From Clostridium sp. LS (GTDB lineage Bacteria > Bacillota > Clostridia > Clostridiales > Clostridiaceae), in NCBI RefSeq assembly GCF_002760435.1, contig NZ_AUUU01000009.1:62001-126000 (forward strand): 64,000 nt of DNA, given 5' to 3'. The notes under the pieces were generated by a model. The model searched no databases and was not told the origin of the DNA. It saw nothing but the letters and a program-made list of their open reading frames with translations. How positions within the stretch are numbered: position 1 is the first letter of the stretch; the number at the start of each line of letters is the position of its first letter. Shown piece after piece: positions 35,868-45,108 of this stretch. The translations under genes were made by a program, and so were the position numbers.

Positions 35868-36290
35868 ATGCTTAAAACAAATTTAAAAGTATTGAGAAAA
35901 AGATTTAAGCTTTCTCAGGAGCAGGTAGCCGAAGAAATAAATGTATCACGTCAAACTGTAGCAAAATGGGAAAATGGAGAAAGTACACCAGATATTAATA
36001 GTTGTGCAGCTTTGGCAGAATTATATGATGTAACTTTAGATAATCTAGTGAATTATTCTGATGAAAAAAATAGCACGGGCATCCCTCCAAGGGGAAAGCA
36101 CATCTTTGGAATTGTAAAAGTTGATGAAAACGGGTGTGTTGTTATTCCAGAAAAAGCACGACAGATATTTAGCATTAAGGCTGGAGACAGTCTGCTTATG
36201 TTGGGAGATGAATTGGAAGGTGGACTCGCTCTCATGTGTGAAAATGAGTTTATGAAATTTCTTTCAGAATGCTCAAAATTAAGTGACTAA
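35868..36290 (+). CDS. XRE-HTH regulator with C-terminal AbrB-like domain
   Basis: A 140-residue regulator. Residues 1-65 are a Cro/C1-type HTH (LRKRFKLSQEQVAEEINVSRQTVAKWENGESTPD). Residues 85-135 form an AbrB/SpoVT-like swapped-hairpin domain (GIVKVDENGCVVIPEKARQIFSIKAGDSLLMLGDE). The combination is recurrent in clostridia. It is 127 bp upstream of the acyltransferase gene. AGAGGAG precedes the ATG. Confidence 0.85.
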   Translation: MLKTNLKVLRKRFKLSQEQVAEEINVSRQTVAKWENGESTPDINSCAALAELYDVTLDNLVNYSDEKNSTGIPPRGKHIFGIVKVDENGCVVIPEKARQIFSIKAGDSLLMLGDELEGGLALMCENEFMKFLSECSKLSD

Positions 36291-36416
36291 ATTTAAAGTT
36301 ACATTTAATATTGAACATTATAATTATGAATTTGTTATTATCCATTACTTTATAACTTGGTTAATTATCGTAGGCACTGATAGACAATCAAATTTATTAG
36401 ATAATGGAGGATAAAA

Positions 36417-37469
36417 ATGAGAGAACATTACATTGATAATATAAGATGGGTAATTATTATTCTAGTAGTAATACATCATGTAGTTTGCATTTTTAATAGT
36501 ACAGGAGTTTTGGTAAACTTTAATGCACCAGGAATTCCAGTATTAGATGTTTTTGCTTACTTTGTGTATCCATGGTTTATGCCATGTATGTTTTTAATTG
36601 GAGGAATGAGTGCAAGATATTCTTTAAATAAGCGTACCAATAAACAGTTTCTAATAGAACGTGTTAATAAGCTTCTTATACCATTCTTAATCAGCATGCT
36701 GATAATTGCACCTTTTGTAGGAATATTTACTTTTAATGTAAATGGATGGTCAGGAATCGCTTCACTGCCTAAAGTAATTATAGGATTAATTTTAATGGCA
36801 AGCGGAATGGGCCCGCTATGGTTTTTAATAGAAATGTTTATAATATCAATGATTTTTCTCCTTGTAAAATCTTTAGATAGAAGAGATAAATTATTGATAC
36901 TAGGCGGCAAAGCCAATATATGGATTTTACTTTTCTTATATATACCATGTCTTGGATTTGCACAGATTTTTAATTTTATGTATACATTTCGTAATGGATT
37001 ATTTATAATTCTATTTTTATTAGGGTATTTTGTGTTTTCTCATGATAAAGTGCAAGAAGAATTAGAAAAGCATAATGTTATCTTATTAGTAGCTGCCGCT
37101 ATATTATTTATTATTGAAATTCAGAGATTTTGGGGAAAGAATTTTTCTGATTTAACAGTAATAAATAATTATCTTGTATTTCTTTATGGATGGATCATGA
37201 TGCTTGCAGTTATTGGGAACTTTAAAGCCTATTTTAACTACTCTAATAGATTTACAAAATATATAAGTAGCAGAAGTTTCTTGATCTATATATTTCACTA
37301 TCTGCCTATGAATATTATTGCTTACTATATAGTCACTTATTTAAAACTTCCGATAATTCTTAATTATATACTTGTATTAATATTGTCGTTTGCGGTAACA
37401 ACTATTATATCTGAAGTAGTTTATAGAATTCCTGGAATCAGATTTTTATTTGGCATAAGAAGAAAATAA
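36417..37469 (+). CDS. acyltransferase-3 family membrane protein
   Basis: A 350-residue integral membrane protein with about ten helices. It begins with the family signature YIDNIRWVIIILVVIHHV, containing the catalytic-type His, and has FMPCMFLIGGMSARYSL next. This family acetylates or acylates surface glycans, antibiotics or lipids. The target is unknown. A terminator follows at 37530. Confidence 0.85.
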   Translation: MREHYIDNIRWVIIILVVIHHVVCIFNSTGVLVNFNAPGIPVLDVFAYFVYPWFMPCMFLIGGMSARYSLNKRTNKQFLIERVNKLLIPFLISMLIIAPFVGIFTFNVNGWSGIASLPKVIIGLILMASGMGPLWFLIEMFIISMIFLLVKSLDRRDKLLILGGKANIWILLFLYIPCLGFAQIFNFMYTFRNGLFIILFLLGYFVFSHDKVQEELEKHNVILLVAAAILFIIEIQRFWGKNFSDLTVINNYLVFLYGWIMMLAVIGNFKAYFNYSNRFTKYISSRSFLIYIFHYLPMNIIAYYIVTYLKLPIILNYILVLILSFAVTTIISEVVYRIPGIRFLFGIRRK

Positions 37470-37529
37470 TATAAAAAGCTTAAGTATAAGTAATTAATTG
37501 TTCAGCATATATATGGGATTTATAATAAT

Positions 37530-37567
37530 AGCCTTGCTTAATTAAAAGAAGCAGGGCTTTAATTTTA
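37530..37567 (+). terminator. intrinsic terminator after the acyltransferase gene
   Basis: AGCCTTGCTT pairs with AAGCAGGGCT (G-U tolerated), then TTAATTTT. Confidence 0.8.
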
Positions 37568-37672
37568 AAATTAAGTTTCTTGATGGTTAACTTTTTCTAC
37601 TAATATCAACTAGGAATCCATTTACGTGGAGTAGATCAACGCATAAACTATTATTAGAGGTAGGTGATAGGT

Positions 37673-38817
37673 ATGAAAGAATTAAATATAGGTAAATGCA
37701 TTATTAAGAAGAGAAAAGAGAAAGGAATAACCCAAGAACAGCTCGCAGATTACATTGGAGTTTCTAAAGCATCTGTTTCAAAATGGGAGTCAGGAGTAAG
37801 TTTTCCTGATATTTTACTTCTTCCTGAGCTTGCAACTTTTTTAATATTTCGGTGGATGAATTATTGGGGTATTCCCCACAGCTTACAAAGGAAGATATTA
37901 AAAAAGTTTATAATACACTTTCACATGAATTTGCCGTAAAGCCATTTGATGAAGTAGTTAATCAGTGTAAAGAATTAATAAAAAAATATTATTCCTGCTT
38001 TCCTTTTTTGCTTTCTATGATTCAATTGTTATTAAACTACTCAATCTTGGAAAAAGATAATGCAATGAGAAAAGAAATTCTTCAGCAATGTATATTACTG
38101 AGTAAAAGAATAAAAGAGGAATCAGACAGCATTTCTGACATCAAAAATGCAAATACTATGGAAGCATTGGCAGAGATGGCACTTGGAAATAGCGAGGAAG
38201 TTATTCGATTATTAGATAATAAATTATCACCATATAGTGGTGAGGATGTTATATTGATTGATGCATATCAGATGCAAGGGGAGAATGCCAAGGCAAATGA
38301 AGTGAATCAAATACTACTTTACAATAAGGTAATAAACATATTAACCCTGCTAAACAATTATCTTTATTTAAATATGATGGAGCCAGCTTCGTTTGAAAAG
38401 ATTTATTCCCAGGGAATTCAGATAATTGATTGTTTTCAGCTTAGTGAGATTTGTACCAATGATGTTTTTGGAATTCATATTGTTGCTGCACAAGGATATT
38501 TGATTCACGAAAAGAAAGAAAAAGCAATAGATGCATTAAAGAAATATGTAAACACAGTTTGTAATATAAAATTTCCATTGAGATTTAAAGGAAATGAATA
38601 TTTTACTAAAGTGGATAAATGGCTTGAGGAAAACAATTGTATTGGAGGAAATACTCCAGTAGATGAGATAACAATTAAGAAAAACCTTGTCAGTGCTATT
38701 GCTGAAAATCATGCATTTAAATCATTAGAAGATGACGAAAGATATATCTTGCTTGTTAAAAAATTGAAAGGAAAGTTAGGCGAAGAAAATGAATGCAATA
38801 AATGTAGAAAATCTTAA
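37673..38817 (+). pseudogene. XRE-HTH regulator with TPR-like C-terminal half, frameshifted
   Basis: Residues 1-58 are an XRE HTH (KKRKEKGITQEQLADYIGVSKASVSKWESGVSFPD). The frame then reads through a T6 run at 37837-37842 into an early stop at 37939. One extra T would restore ELATFFNISVDELLGYSPQLTKEDIKKVY and continue in frame to 38817, giving about 380 residues with an all-helical, TPR-like sensor region. So this is one gene with a single-base deletion, a sequencing error, or programmed slippage on T6. The end overlaps the ABC ATPase start by 29 bp, so it is in an operon with that exporter. The ATG at 37673 follows AGGTGATAGG. Confidence 0.8.
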
Positions 38818-39706
38818 AAAATCTTATGATGGTCAGATTAATGCTTTAAACAATATAAGTCTTAGTATTCCAAAAGGTGAGATATTTGGGTTTCTTGGCC
38901 CTAATGGTTCAGGGAAGACCACTACAGTTAGGATTCTTAATGGGGTTCTTTCAGCAACATCAGGTTATGCTGAAATTTTAGGGATACCTGTGGGGAAAAA
39001 TAATCTTGAGATCCATAGGCTATGTGGAGTTATGACTGAAAGTTCCTCTTGTTATGAGAATCTTACTGCAAAGCAGAATCTAATATTCTTTGGGAAAATG
39101 CATGGAATTGAAGAAAATTTGCTTAATGAACGTGCTGACTTTATCTTAAAAAGATTGGATTTATTAGAGGTAAAGAATAAGAAGGTGAAATCTTTCAGTA
39201 CAGGAATGAGGAAGAGAGTATCCCTAGGATTGGCATTGGTTCACAATCCTAAAGTATTATTCCTTGATGAACCAACTTCAGGTTTAGATCCAGAGAATGC
39301 ACTTAATGTTACAAGACTTATAAAAGAACTTGCAGAAGAAAACGAGGTTACAATCTTTCTTTGTACTCATCAATTAAAATATGCTGAGGATATCTGTACT
39401 CAATACGGCTTTATAAATAATGGAAGTATTCTTGGTTTAGGTACCTTTGATGAGTTGGCTTCAAGGAAAAATGCCACTCTTTACTTGAAAATTAGAGGAA
39501 AGAATATTTCAGAGAAATTTGGATTTATCCATGAAGGTAATGATATATATATTAAATCTATTTTAGGAGATAAAGAGGTAAATTATCTAATACAAAATAT
39601 ACTGAAAAGTGGCGGGGAAATTTATGAGGCAATGCAGGAGAAATGGTCTTTGGAACAATTGTACTTTAAATATATAAAAGGTACATCTAATGATATAATA
39701 TTATAA
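38789..39706 (+). CDS. ABC-2 exporter ATPase
   Basis: A 305-residue ATPase with Walker A FLGPNGSGKTTT (about residues 34-45), signature SFSTGMRKRVSLGLAL, Walker B VLFLDEPTSGLDP and switch His (CTHQLKYAED). The C-terminal extension is typical of DrrA/CcmA-like exporters. It is overlapped by the upstream regulator gene and followed 18 bp later by its permease gene. Substrate unknown; a lipid, peptide or drug are family options. Confidence 0.92.
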   Translation: MNAINVENLKKSYDGQINALNNISLSIPKGEIFGFLGPNGSGKTTTVRILNGVLSATSGYAEILGIPVGKNNLEIHRLCGVMTESSSCYENLTAKQNLIFFGKMHGIEENLLNERADFILKRLDLLEVKNKKVKSFSTGMRKRVSLGLALVHNPKVLFLDEPTSGLDPENALNVTRLIKELAEENEVTIFLCTHQLKYAEDICTQYGFINNGSILGLGTFDELASRKNATLYLKIRGKNISEKFGFIHEGNDIYIKSILGDKEVNYLIQNILKSGGEIYEAMQEKWSLEQLYFKYIKGTSNDIIL

Positions 39707-39724
39707 GTCTGGAGTGGTTAGAAT

Positions 39725-40519
39725 ATGAATAGAAGCGAAAAAGCATTGATATATAAAGATATAAATGAAATAACAAGTTCCAAACGTGTTATTTTACCTA
39801 TGACTATAGTACCAATTATTTTGATTGTAATCATGCCGCTTGCACTTTTTATAGGTGCTAACTTTGTTGGAAATGATTCTAGTATGATGACAAAGATTGC
39901 TCCCCTTATTAAAAAATTACCATCTGAATATGCATTATATACGCCACCTCAGCTTTTAATAAAAGTTATGATAAATTATATGTTTCCATCATATTTTCTT
40001 ATAATTCCTATAATGTGTTCAGGAGTTATTGGGGCCAGCAGTTTTGTGGGAGAGAAGGAACATAAAACCCTAGAATCTCTCCTTTATACACCAATATCTA
40101 TGGAGCAATTACTCAGAGCCAAGATTCTAGGCGTTTTTCTACCATCTTACATGATAACTTTGATTTCATTTATAGTTTTTGGAATCATATGTAATATAGG
40201 CGGCTTTATGCATTTTGGAGAATTTATTTTACCAAATATAGAATGGCTTATAATTATACTTTGGATTTCACCTGCTATAAATTTATTATCGTTAATATTT
40301 ACTGTAATGGTATCAGCAAAGTCAGAAACTTTTCAAGAAGCACAGCAGGTAAGTGGTCTTCTTGTACTTCCGGTGATTCTTGTATTAATAGGTCAAATGA
40401 CAGGTGTGCTTTTGCTCAGTAATTTTGTAATGTTTATAGCAGGCGGCATTCTTTTGATACTGGATTATATTTTGATAAAGAGGATTTCCTCCAACTTTAT
40501 TCCAGAGAAACTCATTTAA
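39725..40519 (+). CDS. ABC-2 type permease
   Basis: A 264-residue membrane protein with about six helices and the ABC-2 permease motif VIGASSFVGEKEHKTLESLLYTPISMEQLLRAKILG. It is the partner of the preceding ATPase. A terminator follows at 40577. Confidence 0.88.
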   Translation: MNRSEKALIYKDINEITSSKRVILPMTIVPIILIVIMPLALFIGANFVGNDSSMMTKIAPLIKKLPSEYALYTPPQLLIKVMINYMFPSYFLIIPIMCSGVIGASSFVGEKEHKTLESLLYTPISMEQLLRAKILGVFLPSYMITLISFIVFGIICNIGGFMHFGEFILPNIEWLIIILWISPAINLLSLIFTVMVSAKSETFQEAQQVSGLLVLPVILVLIGQMTGVLLLSNFVMFIAGGILLILDYILIKRISSNFIPEKLI

Positions 40520-40576
40520 ATATCTCTACTAAATAAAACGCAACTAAGTATACAAAATTTGAATATAGATAAGGTA

Positions 40577-40602
40577 AAACCATAACTCAGTTATGGTTTT
40601 AA
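40577..40602 (+). terminator. terminator after the ABC-2 permease gene
   Basis: AAAACCATAAC pairs with GTTATGGTTTT around a 3-nt loop. The arm itself supplies the T-run. Confidence 0.8.
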
Positions 40603-40684
40603 TAATTTAGGAGAGGAATTTTTTCATAAAGAGCCAAGTGATATATAAGGAAAATATGTAGTAATAATGAGTTTTAGGATAATA

Positions 40685-40743
40685 TTGACAATTAATTATT
40701 GTGATGGTAATATATAACCAGTGGTTATAACCATTGGTTATAT
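40685..40743 (+). promoter_or_regulatory. TetR-gene promoter with nested palindromic operator
   Basis: TTGACA (40685-40690), a 17-bp spacer and TAATAT (40708-40713). ATATAACCA (40712-40720) and TGGTTATAT (40735-40743) form the outer dyad. Inside it lie two smaller palindromes, AACCAGTGGTT and AACCATTGGTT. The operator covers the -10 and start region, so binding would repress. Confidence 0.75.
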
Positions 40744-40757
40744 AATGAGGTGATAAA

Positions 40758-41363
40758 ATGCAAACAAACAAAAAGAATATAAGTAAGGAACTTATAATTG
40801 AAACAACATTAGTATTAATTGAAGAAAATGATGGCATGAGAGATGTAAATTTACGAGGAATTGCTAAAAGAATTGGATGCAATCATACAAACTTGTATAA
40901 CTATTTTAATAGCTTAGATGAAATTTTTTGGGAGTCTCTAGGACAAGCTATAAGTAATATGGTTGAATATTCAGATTCTAATTTAGATAAAACAGACGAT
41001 TTAGAAGAAAAACTATATTTATTATTAGCAAATATGATTGACTTTTCATTTCAACATGCAAGTTGGTATAGGCTTATATGGTTAGATAATATAAAAGGAG
41101 AACCTTCTAGTGAAGTATTTGAGGTGATAAAGAATGCTGGTGAAAAATTTAATGAAAAAATTTTGAAGGCGTGTAGTAATAGAATTAATAAGAAAAGAGC
41201 AGAAGAGATTAGTGATATATTATTTGGATATTTAAATGGTGAAATATGCAAGTGGATCAGCCATCGGGGATTTGAAGATAGTGCAGAGAAAGTAAAAACG
41301 AAAATACTTTTAAATCTTAAACGCTTATATAAATTATTAATACAGGAAGTGGATAATCTATGA
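40758..41363 (+). CDS. TetR/AcrR family regulator
   Basis: A 201-residue TetR protein. The HTH is at about 10-55 (IETTLVLIEENDGMRDVNLRGIAKRIGCNHTNLYNYFNSLDEIFWE). The C-terminal region resembles WHG-type domains. Its own promoter carries a nested palindrome. The stop overlaps the next start (ATGA), so the small protein downstream is translationally coupled. Confidence 0.9.
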   Translation: MQTNKKNISKELIIETTLVLIEENDGMRDVNLRGIAKRIGCNHTNLYNYFNSLDEIFWESLGQAISNMVEYSDSNLDKTDDLEEKLYLLLANMIDFSFQHASWYRLIWLDNIKGEPSSEVFEVIKNAGEKFNEKILKACSNRINKKRAEEISDILFGYLNGEICKWISHRGFEDSAEKVKTKILLNLKRLYKLLIQEVDNL

Positions 41364-41539
41364 AAGCTTTGGTAAAGGATTGGTGGAAGATAGCTATTAT
41401 TGTTACCCTATGTGCTGCTATTGATTTGACATTGCATGGAGTATTCGGAGCAATACAAGGTGTAGATACTTCATTTGGAGTGTATACTTGTATAAAACTA
41501 ATTTCTTATATGAGGAGTGGAGGTTTGATTAATGGGTAA
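41360..41539 (+). CDS. 59-residue membrane protein, possible truncated paralogue
   Basis: The ATG overlaps the TetR stop (ATGA), and the frame runs 59 codons to 41539, 8 bp into the next gene. It reads MKALVKDWWKIAIIVTLCAA and continues with LTLHGVFGAIQGVDTSFGVYTC. It has one hydrophobic helix and resembles in layout the N-terminus of the 289-residue membrane protein that follows (a helix, then a His and a Gly/Asp loop). It may be a truncated paralogue or a small coupled subunit. Confidence 0.5.
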   Translation: MKALVKDWWKIAIIVTLCAAIDLTLHGVFGAIQGVDTSFGVYTCIKLISYMRSGGLING

Positions 41540-42401
41540 TCAAAAAGTAAGATATATTCTTATAGTTATTTTGGGGAGTATATTTGATATATTTGTTCAT
41601 ATGATGAACCCGAGTGACGGGAATACACCTAATAAGATAACAGGAAGCTTTTTAACAAAAACTTTAGGATTTGAGTTAACAGCTGTAATATATTTCTTAA
41701 TTACATTTGGCGTACTTGTATATGTTTTTCATAGATATAAAGATAAGATTTCAGGAACAAGGGTAACAAAAGGTTTAAAATATGGCACAGCAATAGGGAT
41801 GCTTTGGTTATGGGGAATGTTAGAGGGCCCTACTCTCTGGGGAACGACCCCGAAGTTTGAATTATTTATGGGCATTTGTGATTTTATACCAATATTAGTA
41901 ATTGGATTGCTTTTAGGAAGATTTATAGCTAGAACTGATTCGAAAAAAGATGATAGTAGAGGGAATTTGTTTATGCCGCTTCTAATATTTCCTATTGTTT
42001 TTCTAATTGGAAGGTATTTGCTTTATTGTACTAACATTATCACATCTGGATACAACAAAATGCCTTTGTATACATTTTTTTGGACATTATTAATGGGCAC
42101 ATGTATTGGTATTAGCTACTTGCTTTTAAGAAAAGTAACTAAGTCATCATCAATATTAAAAGGTGCAATAAAATTTGGAATTATAATATTTGGTCTTAAC
42201 TGGGGCATGTATCTTATTTTTATGCCATTTGTTTTTAATATGCGACTAGCATTTAATATGTCTCTAATGGATACTATCATGAAAATTATAGGTGATATAG
42301 TATGGGTTATTTTAAGTTATTATTTTTCAGCAAGTTTAGAAAATTTATTAGCGAGGAAAAATGAAACTAGAAGTACTATATCAAGTGAAATTGTAGATTA
42401 A
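41532..42401 (+). CDS. multi-pass membrane protein, unknown function
   Basis: A 289-residue hydrophobic protein with about seven to eight membrane helices and conserved-looking Gly/Trp loops (GTAIGMLWLWGMLEGPTLWG). I do not recognise a characterised family. It lies in one unit with the TetR regulator and the 59-codon gene, and is probably under that repressor's control. GGAGG precedes the ATG. Confidence 0.6.
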   Translation: MGNQKVRYILIVILGSIFDIFVHMMNPSDGNTPNKITGSFLTKTLGFELTAVIYFLITFGVLVYVFHRYKDKISGTRVTKGLKYGTAIGMLWLWGMLEGPTLWGTTPKFELFMGICDFIPILVIGLLLGRFIARTDSKKDDSRGNLFMPLLIFPIVFLIGRYLLYCTNIITSGYNKMPLYTFFWTLLMGTCIGISYLLLRKVTKSSSILKGAIKFGIIIFGLNWGMYLIFMPFVFNMRLAFNMSLMDTIMKIIGDIVWVILSYYFSASLENLLARKNETRSTISSEIVD

Positions 42402-42513
42402 TACTAAATTTTCTTGAAATAGGAGTAGTGCCAGTTGATATGATTAAGAAGTATAATTGATGTGGAAAGAAACAGATGTTTATTATGAAAGTCCATGTTA
42501 AGGAGGTATTATT

Positions 42514-43854
42514 TTGGAAAAAGAAGAAGTTGAATTGCTGCCAGCTGGACTCGTAAGTTGTTTATTAGATGGTAGAGAAGTGCGTATTTTAAAAATATCT
42601 CCTGAAAAGTTAACTGTGCGCATGGCTGAAGAAATAGAAAAGATACATTGTATAAAAGTAGTATTTTATATATTTGATGAATTTAGATACGAAGAAGTAA
42701 TAATAGAAGATTATAGCATCATAGAAAAGATAAAAGATGATTTTAGTTTAACATACGTTTTTTATATTAAAAATCAAGAGTATTTATATAATGTAAGAAC
42801 TATTTTTAAAAACTATTCAAATTATATTACATTGAAAGCTTTTGGTGATGAGAACGAGTTTTCAAAGGAAATGGTTGGATACCCAGCAGAATTAGATTAT
42901 GAATTTTATAAATATTATTTGGAGCAAAAGAAGGATTGGATGTCAGGATTAAATTATTCAGGCTGGAATGAGAAGATTATGGACTCTATAGAATTAGCTA
43001 TTGTTTTAGATAATGGTGAACTATATAAAAAATATATCCACAATCATATTAAAGTTTTTAAGAAGAACTATTTAAAAGAGAATTTTGTAGATAATCATAA
43101 GTTGTTTCAAAAAGATATTAAACGCATTTATATAGGAAATGAATTTTGTCATAATTTATTTCCTGAAGTGGAACTATTAATGAACATGATGCAAAAGGCT
43201 AAAGAAGAGGAACTTGGAATAACATTATGTTTTACGTATATGAGAGATGATTATATAGAAAAAACAAAAGATGTTCTTCATAAAGTATATAGTTGGTGTC
43301 GTAAAAATAATAGATCAATAGAAATCGTAGTAAATGATTTTGGAATGCTAAAATTGGTTGAGGATGAAGCAGATTATTTTAAGCTCTCGCTAGGATTATT
43401 ATTAAATAAGAGAAAAAAGGATTCAAGATACATTTATAAAAAAGGATTTATGGAAAATAAGAAACTTGCAGCGGAAAACATTCTTAATAGTTCAATTTTC
43501 AATAGGTTTCTGAAAGAATGTAAAATAGAAAGATATGAGTATGAAAATTGTGGATATAAGATTTCAATTGCAGAGGGGTGCCATAGTATGCATATTCCCT
43601 TTTATCAAACAAATACATCACAATATTGTCCATTACATGCAATGTGTACAACCATGGATAGAGGAAATCAGAAGCTTGTTGTAAACTGCCCAAAGTATTG
43701 CGTGGATTATGTGTTTTCTTATCCAAAGCATTTAAAAATGGTTGGAAGATATAACTCTTTATTTTCTTTTGATGATACTCTGCTTAAAAATTCAAAAGAA
43801 CTAGAGAATTACATAAATAGCGGAATAGATAGAATAGTTTTAAATTTTATTTGA
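42514..43854 (+). CDS. peptidase-U32-associated cysteine-containing protein
   Basis: A 446-residue protein starting at TTG behind AAGGAGGT. I recognise no well-known domain with certainty. The central part (about 205-310) looks like an alpha/beta barrel segment (KRIYIGNEFCHNLF and NRSIEIVVNDFGML). The C-terminal third has five clustered cysteines: EGCHSMH, SQYCPLHAMCTT and VVNCPKYCVD, a plausible Fe-S site. The next gene encodes a clear U32 protein, and U32 proteins often work in pairs (UbiU/UbiV), so this may be the divergent partner. It lies upstream of the nitrogenase-like cluster. Confidence 0.5.
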   Translation: MEKEEVELLPAGLVSCLLDGREVRILKISPEKLTVRMAEEIEKIHCIKVVFYIFDEFRYEEVIIEDYSIIEKIKDDFSLTYVFYIKNQEYLYNVRTIFKNYSNYITLKAFGDENEFSKEMVGYPAELDYEFYKYYLEQKKDWMSGLNYSGWNEKIMDSIELAIVLDNGELYKKYIHNHIKVFKKNYLKENFVDNHKLFQKDIKRIYIGNEFCHNLFPEVELLMNMMQKAKEEELGITLCFTYMRDDYIEKTKDVLHKVYSWCRKNNRSIEIVVNDFGMLKLVEDEADYFKLSLGLLLNKRKKDSRYIYKKGFMENKKLAAENILNSSIFNRFLKECKIERYEYENCGYKISIAEGCHSMHIPFYQTNTSQYCPLHAMCTTMDRGNQKLVVNCPKYCVDYVFSYPKHLKMVGRYNSLFSFDDTLLKNSKELENYINSGIDRIVLNFI

Positions 43855-43909
43855 AGGATATAGATAAGCATACCTATTTATTATTTTATGCACCTAGGAG
43901 GAAAATATA

Positions 43910-44935
43910 ATGAAGATAGTGGCTGGACTTGGATGTATTGATGATTATATAGCACTAGTTAAAGCAGGAGCAGATGAAGTATTTTGCGGATATGTTCCTT
44001 ATGAATGGAATAAAAAATATGGCAGTTTATTTCCTTTAAACAGAAGAGAAGTACTTTACTACAACATCCAGATAGGATCTTTTGAGGATATGAAGATACT
44101 TAAAAAAATGGTTGAAGTATATAAAGTGCCAGTAAGTATAACCTTCAATTATTTATATTACCTTGAAGAACAATATGAAATAATAGCTAAGATAATAATA
44201 GATTTGATAAATATTGGCTTTAATGATTTTATTATAGCAGACATTGCACTTATATTATATTTAAAAGAAAAGAATATAAAATGTTCTATACATTTAAGTG
44301 GAGAGTGTGCTGAATTAAATCGTCTTTCCATTGATTTTTTCAATAAACTAGATATATCCCGTTACATATTTCATAGAAAAAATACAATTAGAGATATTGA
44401 ATCTTGTATAAATAATAATAAAGTTAAGAACTTAGAGTATGAAGCATTTATATTGAATGAGAAATGCCATTATACAGGGGCTTTTTGTTCTTCTTTACAT
44501 TGCGATGAAATGATACATTTATGTAAAATGCCGTATAGTTTATCAAAAGTGAGTGAAGATACAAATAGCTTTGAAGAAGTTGATAGGAGACTTGAGTTTT
44601 ACTATAAGGATACAGATATTATCGAGGAATTTTGTATGGAAAATCAATATGATATAGAAAATTCTGAGGAGGGTGCATATGTCCTTGGGAGGACAGGCTG
44701 CGGATTATGTTCTTTAAAGGAACTAAAAAAAGCTGGTGTAACGCATTTAAAAGTAGTTGGAAGAGGGAATTCCATTGAGAATATGGAAAAGGATGTACAA
44801 AACTTAAAAAAAGCCATATGTATGTTAGATGATTTTGGAGATAGTGAGACTTATGAAAAAGAAGTAAAGAATAAGCTGTTTAATGGAAGATGCAGCGGAC
44901 AATGCTATTATCTAAAGAAAAACAAAAATTATTGA
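43910..44935 (+). CDS. peptidase U32 family protein, probable Fe-S
   Basis: A 341-residue U32-family protein. The N-terminal GADEVFCGYVPYEWNKKYG and PVSITFNYLYY strands follow the U32 barrel pattern, and IHLSGECAELNRLSI is the usual mid segment. Cysteines in EKCHYTGAFCSSLHCDEMIHLCKMPY resemble the [4Fe-4S] ligand set of UbiU/UbiV/TrhP. Additional Cys pairs occur in GRTGCGLC and GRCSGQC. Known members do O2-independent hydroxylation of ubiquinone or tRNA, or modify proteins. The substrate here is unknown. Its stop overlaps the promoter of the nitrogenase-like genes. Confidence 0.75.
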   Translation: MKIVAGLGCIDDYIALVKAGADEVFCGYVPYEWNKKYGSLFPLNRREVLYYNIQIGSFEDMKILKKMVEVYKVPVSITFNYLYYLEEQYEIIAKIIIDLINIGFNDFIIADIALILYLKEKNIKCSIHLSGECAELNRLSIDFFNKLDISRYIFHRKNTIRDIESCINNNKVKNLEYEAFILNEKCHYTGAFCSSLHCDEMIHLCKMPYSLSKVSEDTNSFEEVDRRLEFYYKDTDIIEEFCMENQYDIENSEEGAYVLGRTGCGLCSLKELKKAGVTHLKVVGRGNSIENMEKDVQNLKKAICMLDDFGDSETYEKEVKNKLFNGRCSGQCYYLKKNKNY

Positions 44936-44960
44936 CAAATGATACTAATAGTGATATAAA
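44932..44960 (+). promoter_or_regulatory. promoter of the nitrogenase-like operon
   Basis: A perfect TTGACA (44932-44937), a 17-bp spacer and TATAAA (44955-44960). The -35 overlaps the U32 gene's TGA stop. A leader of about 240 nt precedes the first gene at 45210. Confidence 0.7.
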
Positions 44961-45060
44961 TAATACAAAATAAAGTATAGTATTCATATAATTATACGTG
45001 GAATTAGAAACTGTTGATTATATAATTTTAAAATATGTAATAGCTGATTAGATAACTAAA

Positions 45061-45108
45061 GGTTATAGGATGATACCTAAATTGCGGGTATTTCTTATAG
45101 CCTTTTTA
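45061..45108 (+). terminator. terminator inside the leader of the nitrogenase-like operon
   Basis: GGTTATA pairs with TATAGCC, and internally ATACC pairs with GGTAT, followed by TTTTTATTTT. It lies downstream of the promoter at 44932 and about 100 nt before the first gene. It could end transcripts from the U32 genes, attenuate the operon, or both. I could not match it to SAM (S-box) or T-box consensus sequences. Confidence 0.7.
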
